Assembly (NCBI GenBank): GCA_023053545.1
Contig: JAKZAN010000140.1
Span: forward strand, 1 to 64,000
Source: Lepidurus packardi
Taxonomy: Eukaryota > Arthropoda > Branchiopoda > Notostraca > Triopsidae
Direction: 5' to 3'
Length of the DNA: 64,000 bases
Shown: positions 47,601-56,808 of the stretch, one piece after another
How the letters are laid out: every line of letters starts with the position of its first letter
How positions within the stretch are numbered: position 1 is the stretch's first letter
Notes under the pieces: model-generated
The model's database searches: none
Seen by the model: only the letters and a program-made list of their open reading frames with translations
Told to the model about the DNA's origin: nothing
Made by a program: the position numbers and the translations under genes

Positions 47601-49541
47601 ATGAGCAACCAAAACCACCTACCAACCCAACTCCAAGAGTATGTCCACAAGAGCCGATACGCTCGATGGATTGATGGAAAGCAACGTCGTGAAAATTGGG
47701 ATGAGACTGTCAATCGCTATGTCGATTACTTTGATAGTAAATTCCCACATTATCCCAAAGAAGAGATCCGTGAGGCCATTACATCATTGGAAGTAATGCC
47801 TTCTATGCGATCCCTGATGACTGCAGGACCAGCATTGGAACGAGATCCAATGGCAGGCTACAACTGTGCCTTTGTCGCCATTGATGACCAGCGAGCCTTT
47901 GATGAGATTCTGTATGTACTTATGTGCGGTACAGGAATGGGGTTCAGTGTAGAACGTCAGCACATTGCCAAGCTGCCTATTATTGGAGCAATGGCTACAT
48001 ACACGACAGACGGGATGCTCCAGATCAAGACGGTAGAAGCACTCACCCCTATCGACCATGTGATCCAGGTCCGTGACAGTAAATCTGGGTGGGCATCTGC
48101 CTACCGTGAACTGATCTCGTTCTTATACATTGGCCGTATTCCAACTTGGGATGTAAGCCAAGTGCGTCCAGCAGGAGCCAAGCTCAAAGTGTTTGGTGGT
48201 CGAGCCAGTGGTCCACAGCCCTTGGTAGATCTCTTTAACTTCACAGTCAGTACCTTCAAAGCTGCAGTGGGTCGCAAGCTCACCTCTGTTGAGTGCCATG
48301 ACATTGTTTGCAAGGTTGCAGACATTGTGGTGGTAGGTGGGGTTCGTCGCAGTGCCTTGATCTCCTTATCCAATCTCAGTGATGACCGGATGCGTGGAGC
48401 CAAGAATGGTCAGTGGTGGATTAACGAGCCACAACGGGCACTGGCTAATAACAGTGCAGCCTACACCGAACGACCACAGATGGAACTCTTCATGAAAGAG
48501 TGGATATCTTTGATCGAATCCAAGTCTGGTGAACGTGGCATCTTCAACCGTGAAGCTGCTATCAAGAAAGCCATTGAGTCCGGTAGACGTGACCACACCA
48601 AGATTGTTGGAGTTAACCCGTGTGCGGAAATTACTTTGCGCTCAGCCGGTGTTTGCAACCTATCTGAAGTGGTTATTCGTGCCGATGACACTTTGGACAT
48701 GCTGTTAGATAAGGTGCGTATCGCAACCATCATTGGTACTTACCAATCAATGCTGACAGAGTTTCGCTACGTACGCCCTATCTGGCGAGAAAACCAAGAG
48801 GAAGAGCGTTTGCTAGGTGTATCCCTGACAGGCATCATGGACCATCCCATCCTATGCCTGACTGATGGTAAAGCAGCTTACTGGCTTAAGAGCATGAAAG
48901 AATTGGCTATCGAAGTCAATGCTGTTTGGGCTGCAAAACTTGGCATCAACCAGTCGGTTGCTATCACCACAGTCAAGCCAAGCGGTACTGTATCTCAGCT
49001 GGTGGATTCAGCTTCTGGCATCCATCCTCGTTATTCTGAGTACTACGTCCGTACTGTCCGGGCTGACAAGAAAGATCCACTAGCTCAACTGATGCGTAAG
49101 CAAGGGTTTCCGGTAGAAGACTGTGCCATCAAGCCTGAGAGTACAGATGTATTTAGCTTCCCAGTCAATGGCCCCAAGTACGCTGTATATCGCAATGATC
49201 GAACTGCACTGGAGCAGCTTAATCATTACCTGATGCTGCAGACCTATTGGACTGAGCATAACGTGTCTATCACGGTTTACGTGAAAGACCATGAGTGGAT
49301 GGGTGTTGGTGACTGGGTCTATCGCAACTTTGACAAAGTTGCTGGTGTGAGCTTCTTGCCTCACAGTGATCACAGCTACCAACAAGCCCCTTACACCGAG
49401 TGCACAGCACAAGAGTATCAAAACCTTCTAGCACGTATGCCCAATTTCAATTGGGAAGACCTAGCCAACTTCGAGCGGGATGACAGCACTGTCAATACGA
49501 AAGAATTGGCCTGCAGTTCGGGGGTGTGTGAGATTCTCTAA
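47601..49541 (+). CDS. nrdJ: adenosylcobalamin-dependent ribonucleotide reductase (class II)
   Basis: The 646-residue enzyme reduces ribonucleotides to deoxyribonucleotides using a cobalamin-generated thiyl radical. It has the N-terminal RNR helix region, GYNCAFVAIDD (first active-site Cys, about residue 89), the radical-site motif NPCAEITLRSAGVCNLSEVV (about residue 339) and a C-terminal CSSGVC pair for thioredoxin-type reduction. The length and these motifs fit the monomeric class II type. Because it needs B12, the host must make or import it. It directly follows thyX and precedes the RecB-like gene group. Confidence 0.92.
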   Translation: MSNQNHLPTQLQEYVHKSRYARWIDGKQRRENWDETVNRYVDYFDSKFPHYPKEEIREAITSLEVMPSMRSLMTAGPALERDPMAGYNCAFVAIDDQRAFDEILYVLMCGTGMGFSVERQHIAKLPIIGAMATYTTDGMLQIKTVEALTPIDHVIQVRDSKSGWASAYRELISFLYIGRIPTWDVSQVRPAGAKLKVFGGRASGPQPLVDLFNFTVSTFKAAVGRKLTSVECHDIVCKVADIVVVGGVRRSALISLSNLSDDRMRGAKNGQWWINEPQRALANNSAAYTERPQMELFMKEWISLIESKSGERGIFNREAAIKKAIESGRRDHTKIVGVNPCAEITLRSAGVCNLSEVVIRADDTLDMLLDKVRIATIIGTYQSMLTEFRYVRPIWRENQEEERLLGVSLTGIMDHPILCLTDGKAAYWLKSMKELAIEVNAVWAAKLGINQSVAITTVKPSGTVSQLVDSASGIHPRYSEYYVRTVRADKKDPLAQLMRKQGFPVEDCAIKPESTDVFSFPVNGPKYAVYRNDRTALEQLNHYLMLQTYWTEHNVSITVYVKDHEWMGVGDWVYRNFDKVAGVSFLPHSDHSYQQAPYTECTAQEYQNLLARMPNFNWEDLANFERDDSTVNTKELACSSGVCEIL

Positions 49542-49552
49542 TTGAGATACAG

Positions 49553-49570
49553 ACTCCCTCCGGGGAGTCT
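49553..49570. other. hairpin after the ribonucleotide reductase gene
   Basis: GACTCCC-TCCG-GGGAGTC, a seven-pair stem 11 bases after the stop codon. No T run follows; it probably marks an RNA end or processing site. Confidence 0.5.
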
Positions 49571-49624
49571 CCTTGAATCGCTGACGTTTACGTCTTGCTA
49601 ATTCAAAACAGTAGGCCCACAAAG

Positions 49625-50026
49625 ATGGGTCTTTTTAATTCCATTACTAAGGCATTCATGCTCCATAAATGCAAGTCTATTGGTTGCTCTGCTCCCATCA
49701 TCATGGGATTAGATTTTTGTGATAGCTGTTGTCTGAAGGCATCTTGTCCAGACGAATCAACCCACCAGTTACCACTTGGTTACCAAGTATCAACTGCCCC
49801 TGTTCCTATCTCATCTCTTGAGTTCACTAAATCCGTAGGTGACATGACTGAAATAGATGTGTACACCATCCATAAACTTTTTGAGATCCAAGACAGCTCT
49901 GGCTGTATTCAACAAGCCAGTCAACTGTTGCTGCTCTCTAGTCTTAAGGCCGTTGGTCAACCATCTGTCAAAGACATTAAAGAAGCTGTTCTGCTATTGA
50001 ATCGTTGGTTGGAACTCAACTCTTAA
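49625..50026 (+). CDS. hypothetical protein with N-terminal Cys residues
   Basis: The 133-residue product starts at ATG 49625 (MGLFNSITKAFMLHKCKSIG). The first 45 residues carry Cys-x4-Cys and Cys-x2-Cys-x4-Cys (HKCKSIGCSAP, CDSCCLKASC), which could bind zinc; the rest is helical (DVYTIHKLFEIQDSSGC, LLLLSSLKAVGQ). It is between the reductase and the nuclease genes. The start at 49595 is less likely because the ribosome site is poor. No family is recognised. Confidence 0.6.
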   Translation: MGLFNSITKAFMLHKCKSIGCSAPIIMGLDFCDSCCLKASCPDESTHQLPLGYQVSTAPVPISSLEFTKSVGDMTEIDVYTIHKLFEIQDSSGCIQQASQLLLLSSLKAVGQPSVKDIKEAVLLLNRWLELNS

Positions 50027-50048
50027 CTTATCTAACTGAAAGCAAGCC

Positions 50049-51032
50049 ATGGCCAAGTTTGGCAATGTATCTGAAGTACCCCTAGCACTGGCAGTCTTCT
50101 TAGCCAGTGATGGTTATGACTACGATTCTGATCCTAATACCGTCAGCGCCACCACACTGCTCAAACCAATACGTCAAATCGTATTGCCTTCTCGTGTACC
50201 ACCAGGAGATGGATTGGTTAACCTAGCAGAGATGATGAGTAGTCGCATGGGTGCAGCCATTCATGACGGTATTGAGAAGGCTTGGACTACCAATCATAAG
50301 GTGGCTATGCAAGCCCTAGGTTTGCCTAACCACGTGATTGATCGAGTCTTGATCAACCCTACACCAGACCAGTTGAAACCAGACTCTGTTCCTATTTACT
50401 TAGAGCAAAGACTGAGCCGTCAACTTGGTAAGTGGAAGATCACTGGTAAGTTTGATTTCGTGGGTGAGGGCAGAGTACAGGATTTCAAATCCACCTCTAC
50501 GTTCACCTATAAGAAACAGGTGAATGCCACCAAGTATGCCCAGCAAGGCAGTATTTATCGTTGGCTTGATCCCAAGATGATCCACCAAGACCAGATGGAT
50601 ATTCACTACATCTTCACAGATTGGAAGGGTGCAATGGCTAAGAGCGATCCTAGCTACCCACCTAAACGCTTTCATCAACAGACCTTCAATCTCTTGTCTC
50701 TTAATGAGACTGAGAACTTCATTCGACAAAAGCTTGCCTTGATCGAGAAGTACTGGGACGCTGACGAAGAAGCCATTCCTCCTTGTGATGATGAAGAACT
50801 GTGGAGATCTGAGCCAGTTTTCAAGTACTACAAGAACCCGGCTAAAACAGCCCGTAGCACCAAGAACTTTGAGACACGACAAGAAGCCATCATCCGTTTA
50901 TCTGATGACGGCAATGTTGGGCTAGTCAAAGAGGTTCCTGGTCAAGTGATGGCCTGCAAATACTGCAGTGCCTTTGCAGTCTGTTCTCAAAAAGATGCCC
51001 TGATCTCTAGTGGCGATTTGGTGATGGGATGA
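50049..51032 (+). CDS. RecB-like PD-(D/E)XK nuclease (N4 gp43-like)
   Basis: The 327-residue protein carries the nuclease core at residues 133-150: KWKITGKFDFVGEGRVQDFK, with Asp in the strand and D-F-K at the end. A C-terminal CKYCSAFAVC pattern can bind an iron-sulphur cluster or zinc, as in many RecB/Cas4-type enzymes. It would act in recombination or end processing during replication. The next gene overlaps by four bases. Confidence 0.82.
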   Translation: MAKFGNVSEVPLALAVFLASDGYDYDSDPNTVSATTLLKPIRQIVLPSRVPPGDGLVNLAEMMSSRMGAAIHDGIEKAWTTNHKVAMQALGLPNHVIDRVLINPTPDQLKPDSVPIYLEQRLSRQLGKWKITGKFDFVGEGRVQDFKSTSTFTYKKQVNATKYAQQGSIYRWLDPKMIHQDQMDIHYIFTDWKGAMAKSDPSYPPKRFHQQTFNLLSLNETENFIRQKLALIEKYWDADEEAIPPCDDEELWRSEPVFKYYKNPAKTARSTKNFETRQEAIIRLSDDGNVGLVKEVPGQVMACKYCSAFAVCSQKDALISSGDLVMG

Positions 51033-51280
51033 CTACACACAGCCTTAAAGAATCTTTTGAGTTTCAAAAGAGCTTGGCAATACAAACTGCTAAGCATTAT
51101 CGAAAAGCGCTTGACGTTGTACTTGTTCGCCATCCTCGTTACTTATCACGTATTTCCATTCTGGGAAACGCTATAAGTAGGGCTGCTTACCAAAACTGGC
51201 GAAGTGACGGCAGTCAAGCCCGTTTACTCTGCATTGTTGACGCAGATGGAAACATTAGACCTAAGAAAGCTATTCGATGA
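51029..51280 (+). CDS. small hypothetical protein
   Basis: The 83-residue product is basic and helical (SFEFQKSLAIQTAKHYRKAL) with a short beta end (LLCIVDADGNIRPKKAIR). Four-base overlaps link it to the nuclease and primase genes, so it is part of the replication unit. No family is recognised. A DNA-binding helper is possible. Confidence 0.6.
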   Translation: MTTHSLKESFEFQKSLAIQTAKHYRKALDVVLVRHPRYLSRISILGNAISRAAYQNWRSDGSQARLLCIVDADGNIRPKKAIR

Positions 51281-53418
51281 AACCTTACAACGAAATGACC
51301 TACCACCCCACGGCTGAACAGCTTGTGGACATTCTTCGGGACAAGACGCAAAGAGATGACTCTTTGTTCTTCCGGATCATGGTGGCTTACTACTTCTCCA
51401 TTGCTGCTGCACAGATGCGCTGCAGCATTGCCACCCCAGATAAGGGCGAGATCCCGGTGAACATGTTTGCATTGAACCTAGCCCCATCAGGCTATGGCAA
51501 AACGCACTCATCTAACTTGATGGAAGAAGAGGTTCTCCACCAATTCAGGAGCAGGTTTCTGGAAGAAACCTTTCCATTGTTGGCAGAACAGAATCTTCCA
51601 AAGCTGGCCTTGAAACGTGCTTCACGTAAGAGCACAGATCCAGATGAGGAATTGGTACGTGTACAAAAGGAATTTGATTCCTCTGGTGCCATGCTCTTTT
51701 CCTTTGACTCTGGCACATCTCCTGCTGTTAAACAGATGCGTCACAAGTTGCTCATGGCTAACGCAGGCAGCTTAAACCTCATCATGGATGAAGTTGCAGC
51801 CAATCTGACAGCCAATGCAGAAGTCTTTGCCACGTTCATTGAACTCTACGACAAGGGCTTGACCAAGCAAAAGCTGATCAAGAACAGCAGCGACAACGCT
51901 CGTAGCGAAGAAATCATTGGCAAGACCCCAGCAAACCTCTTGATGTTCGGTGTCCCTAGCCGACTGCTAGATGGTGCCAAGACCGAAGAAGAGTTGATGG
52001 CAATGCTCGATTCAGGCTATGCCCGTCGATGCTTCTTTGGCTATGTACGGTCTACAGGAAAGCGTATTGCTCGCACAGCTGAGCAGATGTACGAAGACCG
52101 AACCAAGCAAGACAATGCCAATGTCCTCAGTGACTTGTCTGATCGTTTGGAGAACTTGGCTGATCTCATCAATGCCAACAAGAAGCTATTCATCAGCAAA
52201 GAAACCTGCATCTTGCTCAATGAGTACCAACTCGATTGTGAAGCCAGAGCCGAACAACTCCCTATGCACCAAGAAGTGCAAAAGAGCGAATTGTCTAACC
52301 GTAACTTCAAGGTGCTCAAGCTTGCTGGAGCCTATGCCTTCATTGATGATTCTCCAGAGATCACACAAGAGCATATCTACAACGCAATCAAACTGGCTGA
52401 AGACTCAGGCGTAGCTTTCACACAGCTACTTTCCCGAGACAAAAGCTGGGTCAAGTTGGCCAAGTACATCGCTGAAGTCAAGCAAGAGGTCACTCATGCT
52501 GACTTGGCAGAAGACCTACCTTTCTACAAGGGCAGTTCCTCAGCTAAAGCAGAGATGCTCACCTATGCCATTGGCTACGGCTACAAGAACAATATCATCA
52601 TCAAGAAATCTTTCTCTGATGGTATTGAGTTCTTGCGTGGTGAAACTCTTAAGACCACTGACTTGGGTAGTCTGGTAGTGAGTTACAGCACTGATATCGC
52701 TACGGGTTACCGCAACGAGCGCGCTCCATTCGACAAGCTCCATACCCTCACACAAGCCCCTGGCTTGCATTGGGTAGCTCACCATCTTAATGATGGTCAT
52801 CGTAACGAGGAAAACTGTATCCCAGGTTTTAGCCTAGCAGTTATAGACGTTGATGGTGGAGTCAACATGAGTACAGCTAAGTTGTTACTCAAGAACTATA
52901 CGTTCTTGATGTATACCACCAAGAGACATACAGACGATGAAAACCGTTTCCGAATCATCCTACCTATCAATTATGAGTTGATGTTGGATGCCAAGGATTA
53001 CAAGGAATTCATGACCAACCTGTATGAGTGGCTCCCATTTGAAGTAGACACAGCGACCAACCAGAGGGCACGTAAGTGGTTATCTCATCCAGGTCACTAT
53101 GAATACAACGAAGGGGATCTGCTAGACGCCTTGCCCTTCATTCCGAAGACCAGCAAGAACGAAGAGCGCAAGCAACTCATGAACTCTCAACAGTCCATGG
53201 ATAACTTGGAGCGTTGGGTTATCAATCACATTGGTGACGGTAACCGCAACAATATGCTGCTTCGCTACGCCATGATTTTGCTTGATGCTGGTTTTGATTT
53301 TGAGGGAATCCGTTCCCGTGTCATGACCTTGAATGACAAGATTATGGACAAGCTTGAAGAGCAGGAAATCATGGGCACCGTCATGGTGACTGTGATGAAA
53401 GCTATTACCAAACGATAA
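51277..53418 (+). CDS. primase / P-loop protein (N4 gp42-like)
   Basis: The 713-residue protein has an N-terminal P-loop with FALNLAPSGYGKTHSSNLME (residue about 75) and a Walker B-like NLIMDEVAANL, then a helical middle, and a C-terminal domain that may be the primase part: FSLAVIDVDGGV with acidic residues (about residue 522) and the block YTTKRHTDDENRFRIILPIN with His and Asp. The size matches the N4 primase-like gp42. It would start lagging strands in the phage replisome. The catalytic assignment is inferred, not shown. Confidence 0.78.
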   Translation: MKPYNEMTYHPTAEQLVDILRDKTQRDDSLFFRIMVAYYFSIAAAQMRCSIATPDKGEIPVNMFALNLAPSGYGKTHSSNLMEEEVLHQFRSRFLEETFPLLAEQNLPKLALKRASRKSTDPDEELVRVQKEFDSSGAMLFSFDSGTSPAVKQMRHKLLMANAGSLNLIMDEVAANLTANAEVFATFIELYDKGLTKQKLIKNSSDNARSEEIIGKTPANLLMFGVPSRLLDGAKTEEELMAMLDSGYARRCFFGYVRSTGKRIARTAEQMYEDRTKQDNANVLSDLSDRLENLADLINANKKLFISKETCILLNEYQLDCEARAEQLPMHQEVQKSELSNRNFKVLKLAGAYAFIDDSPEITQEHIYNAIKLAEDSGVAFTQLLSRDKSWVKLAKYIAEVKQEVTHADLAEDLPFYKGSSSAKAEMLTYAIGYGYKNNIIIKKSFSDGIEFLRGETLKTTDLGSLVVSYSTDIATGYRNERAPFDKLHTLTQAPGLHWVAHHLNDGHRNEENCIPGFSLAVIDVDGGVNMSTAKLLLKNYTFLMYTTKRHTDDENRFRIILPINYELMLDAKDYKEFMTNLYEWLPFEVDTATNQRARKWLSHPGHYEYNEGDLLDALPFIPKTSKNEERKQLMNSQQSMDNLERWVINHIGDGNRNNMLLRYAMILLDAGFDFEGIRSRVMTLNDKIMDKLEEQEIMGTVMVTVMKAITKR

Positions 53419-53425
53419 GGAAGAT

Positions 53426-53899
53426 ATGTCACCTCAAGAACAAGACCCTAATGGCATGAGTCCTAACAAACCTGGAGCCAAACTTGATGCAGGCAAGGTG
53501 AAACCTTGGCTGTGTATAGGAGGCTTCTCACGGGCTTTGCAGGAAGTCGCAGAAGTCACCACAGCCGGAGCCAACAAATACACGCCCAATGGGTGGAAAG
53601 AAGTTGATGACGGTATCAATCGCTACATGGAAGGCTTTGGCCGACACATGTTAGCTCTTGGTAGGGGTGAGATCTACGACAGCGGTATTGGTGGTACAGG
53701 TCGTATGCACAAGGCCCAGATGATCTGGAACTTGTTAGCTTCTTTGGAACTTGAATTGCAGCAATCTGAAATTCAAAAATCAAATGCTGTAGTGGGGTCT
53801 GTGGGCAGTCCTTATTTTAATCGTAATAACTTCAGAGTTGGTATTCCTGACGGTATTGTTGGCACTGCTGGTGTTACTGTCTCGCTTGCCACTGAGTAA
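53426..53899 (+). CDS. DUF5664-like dATP/dGTP diphosphohydrolase domain protein
   Basis: The 157-residue protein contains YTPNGWKEVDDGINRYMEGF followed by GRHMLAL and a HKAQMIWNLLASLELEL helix (about residues 52-115), the pattern of the DUF5664 dATP/dGTP diphosphohydrolase domain. The family is known near MazZ in phages with modified adenine, but also occurs widely elsewhere. The last 45 residues are a Gly/Val-rich tail. No PurZ gene is seen in this window, so base replacement is not supported; a nucleotide-pool role is. Confidence 0.7.
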   Translation: MSPQEQDPNGMSPNKPGAKLDAGKVKPWLCIGGFSRALQEVAEVTTAGANKYTPNGWKEVDDGINRYMEGFGRHMLALGRGEIYDSGIGGTGRMHKAQMIWNLLASLELELQQSEIQKSNAVVGSVGSPYFNRNNFRVGIPDGIVGTAGVTVSLATE

Positions 53900-53902
53900 A
53901 AC

Positions 53903-53920
53903 AGGTGCCTTCCGGGCACC
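53903..53920. other. intergenic hairpin, possible weak terminator
   Basis: GGTGCC and GGCACC around a TTCCG loop, followed by TTTAT, in the 56-base gap before the RecA-like gene. Confidence 0.45.
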
Positions 53921-53955
53921 TTTATGAACACCTACAAAACCGCTTAAAGGAATTA

Positions 53956-54684
53956 ATGACCCAACAATACAACGACAACCTTGTCTTACTGTGTGGAAAA
54001 TCAGCAGTAGGTAAGTCTGCATCCCTCAAGGATATGGACAAACCAGAAGGGGTGATGTACCTCAACTGTGAAGCAGGCAAGAAGCTACCCTTCAAAGCCA
54101 AGTTCAAACAGTTTGTGATCACCGACCCACTACAGGTCATGGAAGCATTTGACGCAGCAGAGAACATGCCAGAGATTCACACCATTGTGATCGACAGCTT
54201 GACCTATTTGCTGGACATGTACGAAAGCGTGTATGTCAACAATGCAGCCAATGGTATGAAGGCTTGGGGAGATTTCTCCCAGTTCTTCAAGAACTTGATG
54301 CAGCAGAACGTGGCCAAGTCTACCAAGAACGTGATCTTCACGGCTCACACCTCAGACACTCTCAATGAGTCCGAGATGTTGATGGAAACCAAAGTGCCTG
54401 TTAAGGGCAGCTTGAAGAACAACGGAATCGAAAGCTACTTTAGTGTGGTCATTGCCTCTAAGAAAGTAGCACTGAAAGCATTGAAGGACTATGGCTCTGA
54501 ACTTCTGACCATCACACCAGAAGAAGAGGCACTTGGATTCAAGTACGTCTTCCAAACCAAGATCACTAAAGACACGGTTAACGAACGTCTTCGTGGTCCT
54601 CTCGGATTGTTTGAAACGAAAGAAACATTCGTGGACAACAACATGCAGCTGGTCCTCAATCGGCTAAAGAACTACTACGCCTAA
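53956..54684 (+). CDS. RecA/Sak4-like P-loop ATPase
   Basis: The 242-residue protein starts at ATG 53956 after AAAGGA. The Walker A motif is LLCGKSAVGKSASL (residue about 12), the Walker B motif is HTIVIDSLTYLLD (about 77), and a following NVIFTAHTSDTLN (about 131) is a sensor strand. This is the layout of the small Sak4-type single-strand annealing ATPases (AAA_24). It precedes the SSB candidate and likely acts with it in recombination-linked replication. Confidence 0.8.
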   Translation: MTQQYNDNLVLLCGKSAVGKSASLKDMDKPEGVMYLNCEAGKKLPFKAKFKQFVITDPLQVMEAFDAAENMPEIHTIVIDSLTYLLDMYESVYVNNAANGMKAWGDFSQFFKNLMQQNVAKSTKNVIFTAHTSDTLNESEMLMETKVPVKGSLKNNGIESYFSVVIASKKVALKALKDYGSELLTITPEEEALGFKYVFQTKITKDTVNERLRGPLGLFETKETFVDNNMQLVLNRLKNYYA

Positions 54685-54732
54685 AGCGCAGTGGACTCGA
54701 TCTAACCTTAACCTTATAGGAAAAAAAAACAA

Positions 54733-55461
54733 ATGTCCCTACTTGCAAACCTCTCCACTGATGCCTCTATTGCCGATGAAAAAGACTCGGTAGGCGGTGG
54801 TGGTGTACTTGAATCTGGCTTGTACCCAGCAACCGTTACCTTGGCTTATGTCACCAAAGCCTCTGGTGGCGCTACTGGATTGGTTATCAAAGCCAAAACT
54901 ACTGAGGGCCGTGATATCGGTCAGACTCTGTGGATGACTTCTGGCACTGCCAAAGGTGCTAAGAACTACTACGAGAAAGACGGCGTGAAGAACTACTTGC
55001 CAGGTTTCATTGCAGCCAATGCTTTGGCATTGCTGACTGTGGGTAAGGAAGTCTCCCAGCTTGATATCGAAACCAAGGTGGTCAAGGTCTACAACAAGGA
55101 AGCCAAAGCCGAGGTTCCAACCAAAGTGGAAGTACCCGTCGAACTGATCGGCAAAGAAATCATCATCGGCCTGATCAAACAGACCGTTGACAAGAACCAG
55201 AAGAACGAAGCCACTGGCGTTTATGAGCCAACGGGCGAGACTCGTGATGAAAACGAGATCGACAAGTTCTTCCGAGCAGCCGACAAGATGACCACGGCTG
55301 AAATCCGTGCCCAAGCTGATGAGCCTGCTTTCTACAACACCTGGGATCAGAAGTGGTCCGGCAAGGTGCGTAACAAGGCATCAGGCACAGCAGGTACTGC
55401 TGGTGCACCCAAAGCTGCAGCACCTGCAAGCAAGAAACCTACAGCCAGTCTGTTTGGTTGA
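54733..55461 (+). CDS. single-stranded DNA-binding protein candidate (N4 gp45 position)
   Basis: The 242-residue protein has a beta-rich first 170 residues (GVLESGLYPATVTLAYVTKA, GLVIKAKTTEGRDIGQTLWM) that could be an OB-type domain, and an Ala/Pro-rich linker ending in KKPTASLFG. N4 SSB (gp45, about 265 residues) is encoded at the same place after the RecA-like gene and also activates late transcription by the host polymerase. Identification rests on position, size and the tail. The last five residues are nearly the same in the 104-residue protein at 56488. Confidence 0.68.
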   Translation: MSLLANLSTDASIADEKDSVGGGGVLESGLYPATVTLAYVTKASGGATGLVIKAKTTEGRDIGQTLWMTSGTAKGAKNYYEKDGVKNYLPGFIAANALALLTVGKEVSQLDIETKVVKVYNKEAKAEVPTKVEVPVELIGKEIIIGLIKQTVDKNQKNEATGVYEPTGETRDENEIDKFFRAADKMTTAEIRAQADEPAFYNTWDQKWSGKVRNKASGTAGTAGAPKAAAPASKKPTASLFG

Positions 55462-55585
55462 TCCTATACACCCAGCAATGGGTGTCTCCCAACTCTCCCT
55501 AAATCTCAATGAATAGTCCTAGGGTGTGTCAACCTACTTGGTTCCCCCAACAAACCGGACTGCTAGAAAGCGACAGGACATTACC

Positions 55586-55912
55586 ATGACAGAAAACCAG
55601 ACACCATCAACAGAAGAGGTCGTCGAAATTACCGATGTGAATTCTTTTGCTGAGCATCTCACCAAGTGGCACGCAATACAAATTGCAGCCCTGAATCATC
55701 TTATGAAGGTTCCCGATGGTGCCCTCCAAATGTCTACGGAGACAAAAGAGGGTGCCGAACCAGAAGATGATGTGATGATTGAAGGCCCTGTTCATAAGGG
55801 CTTTGTGTATGGTCTAAAGGTAGCTATGGAAATCTTTGGAAAACTCCCATTCGTGGTAGAGTTCGACAAAGAGTCCTTGCCTTCTACCAGTGATGCAACC
55901 GTTGCAGCCTAA
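55586..55912 (+). CDS. acidic hypothetical protein
   Basis: The 108-residue product starts at ATG 55586 after GACAGGA. It is acidic (many Glu/Asp), with a helix AEHLTKWHAIQIAALNHLMK and a helix GPVHKGFVYGLKVAMEIFGK. It overlaps the resolvase gene by 20 bases. No family is recognised. It is likely a small cytoplasmic partner protein. Confidence 0.6.
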   Translation: MTENQTPSTEEVVEITDVNSFAEHLTKWHAIQIAALNHLMKVPDGALQMSTETKEGAEPEDDVMIEGPVHKGFVYGLKVAMEIFGKLPFVVEFDKESLPSTSDATVAA

Positions 55913-56513
55913 GCTAAAGTTTGTTGGTATGGACCCCAGCCTTAGAAACTGGGGTCTAGCAATTGGCTCTTACGACACTGAAACCAAAAAACTCCACATA
56001 GATCATCTGGATCTGACTTGCCCGGAACTCTCCAAAGGTAAGCAGGTACGTCAGAACAGTTTAGATCTGGAGTCGGGTTATCAGTTGTACTCTGGAGCCA
56101 TTGCAGCTGCTAAGGGCGCTCATGCAGTATTCGTAGAAGTTCCTATCGGTTCCCAATCCGCTAGGGCTATGGCTTCATACGGTATCTGTGTGGGCGTCCT
56201 AGGCGCTTTAAGAGCCAACGGTATCCCTTTCTTTGAAGTGACACCTAATGAGGTCAAGCTTTCTTCGGTGGGCAATAAGACAGCTACCAAGAAAGACATG
56301 ATCCAGTGGGCCATGCTTCAACACCCAGAAGCTAACTGGCCCATTTACTCACAGCATGGGCAATCCCTTGTCAGTGAGGCGAAAGCCGAGCACATGGCCG
56401 ATGCTGTGGCCGCTATCTATGCAGGCATAGCCTGCAATGCTTTCAAACAAATGCTGCCTTTCATGACAGCAAACCATAAGGACCATTATGCAAATTCGCT
56501 TCAACCAAGCTGA
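55893..56513 (+). CDS. RuvC-like Holliday junction resolvase
   Basis: The 206-residue protein has an RNase H fold: LKFVGMDPSLRNWGLAIGSY (first Asp, about residue 14), the second acid in VFVEVPIGSQSARAM (about residue 80), and a C-terminal SEAKAEHMADAVAAIYAG with the last acids (His-x2-Asp-Ala). This is the RuvC type used by phages to resolve branched DNA before packaging. The start at ATG 55893 keeps the full first strand and overlaps the previous gene. Confidence 0.82.
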   Translation: MQPLQPKLKFVGMDPSLRNWGLAIGSYDTETKKLHIDHLDLTCPELSKGKQVRQNSLDLESGYQLYSGAIAAAKGAHAVFVEVPIGSQSARAMASYGICVGVLGALRANGIPFFEVTPNEVKLSSVGNKTATKKDMIQWAMLQHPEANWPIYSQHGQSLVSEAKAEHMADAVAAIYAGIACNAFKQMLPFMTANHKDHYANSLQPS

Positions 56514-56799
56514 AATCACCGCTGCTTTGTCGCAGCATATCGCCAGCCAAGGCGTCAACCTCTCCGGTAAATCGGTTAGCGTTGAGTTCACGGCAGGGCG
56601 TAAAGAAGCAGGTATCAGTGCCGTTGTCAGTATTGACAGCGTTTCTATCCCTGGCTTCAGTGATGACACTACAGCCCCGGCTATCAAGCCAGTGTTGAGC
56701 GTGGTCACTCCAGAAGCAGCTACTGAAGAGCCAGCAGTAGAAGTAGAAGAACCAGAGAACATTATGCCTGCCACACCAGCAGCCAGCCTGTTCAACTAA
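56488..56799 (+). CDS. acidic protein ending in AASLFN
   Basis: The 103-residue protein overlaps the resolvase end by 26 bases. It has a beta-rich first 55 residues (GVNLSGKSVSVEFTAGRKEA) and an acidic, Pro/Thr/Glu-rich disordered part with the C-terminal AASLFN. The tail is almost the same as that of the SSB candidate (TASLFG), so both may dock on the same partner. Tail-mediated docking is common for SSB proteins. Confidence 0.62.
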   Translation: MQIRFNQAEITAALSQHIASQGVNLSGKSVSVEFTAGRKEAGISAVVSIDSVSIPGFSDDTTAPAIKPVLSVVTPEAATEEPAVEVEEPENIMPATPAASLFN

Positions 56800-56808
56800 A
56801 GAGTCTTC

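Noticed and set aside
49553-49570. Virion polymerase promoter at this hairpin
   Set aside because: The loop has TCC but the expected +1 is C and no GTGG follows; it lies at the end of a gene.
53426-53899. Evidence for 2-aminoadenine (Z) DNA
   Set aside because: Only the DUF5664 domain is present; no PurZ or other Z-pathway gene is seen in the window.
53903-53920. Virion polymerase promoter at this hairpin
   Set aside because: The loop has TCC, but +1 would be T and the T-rich end looks like a weak terminator.
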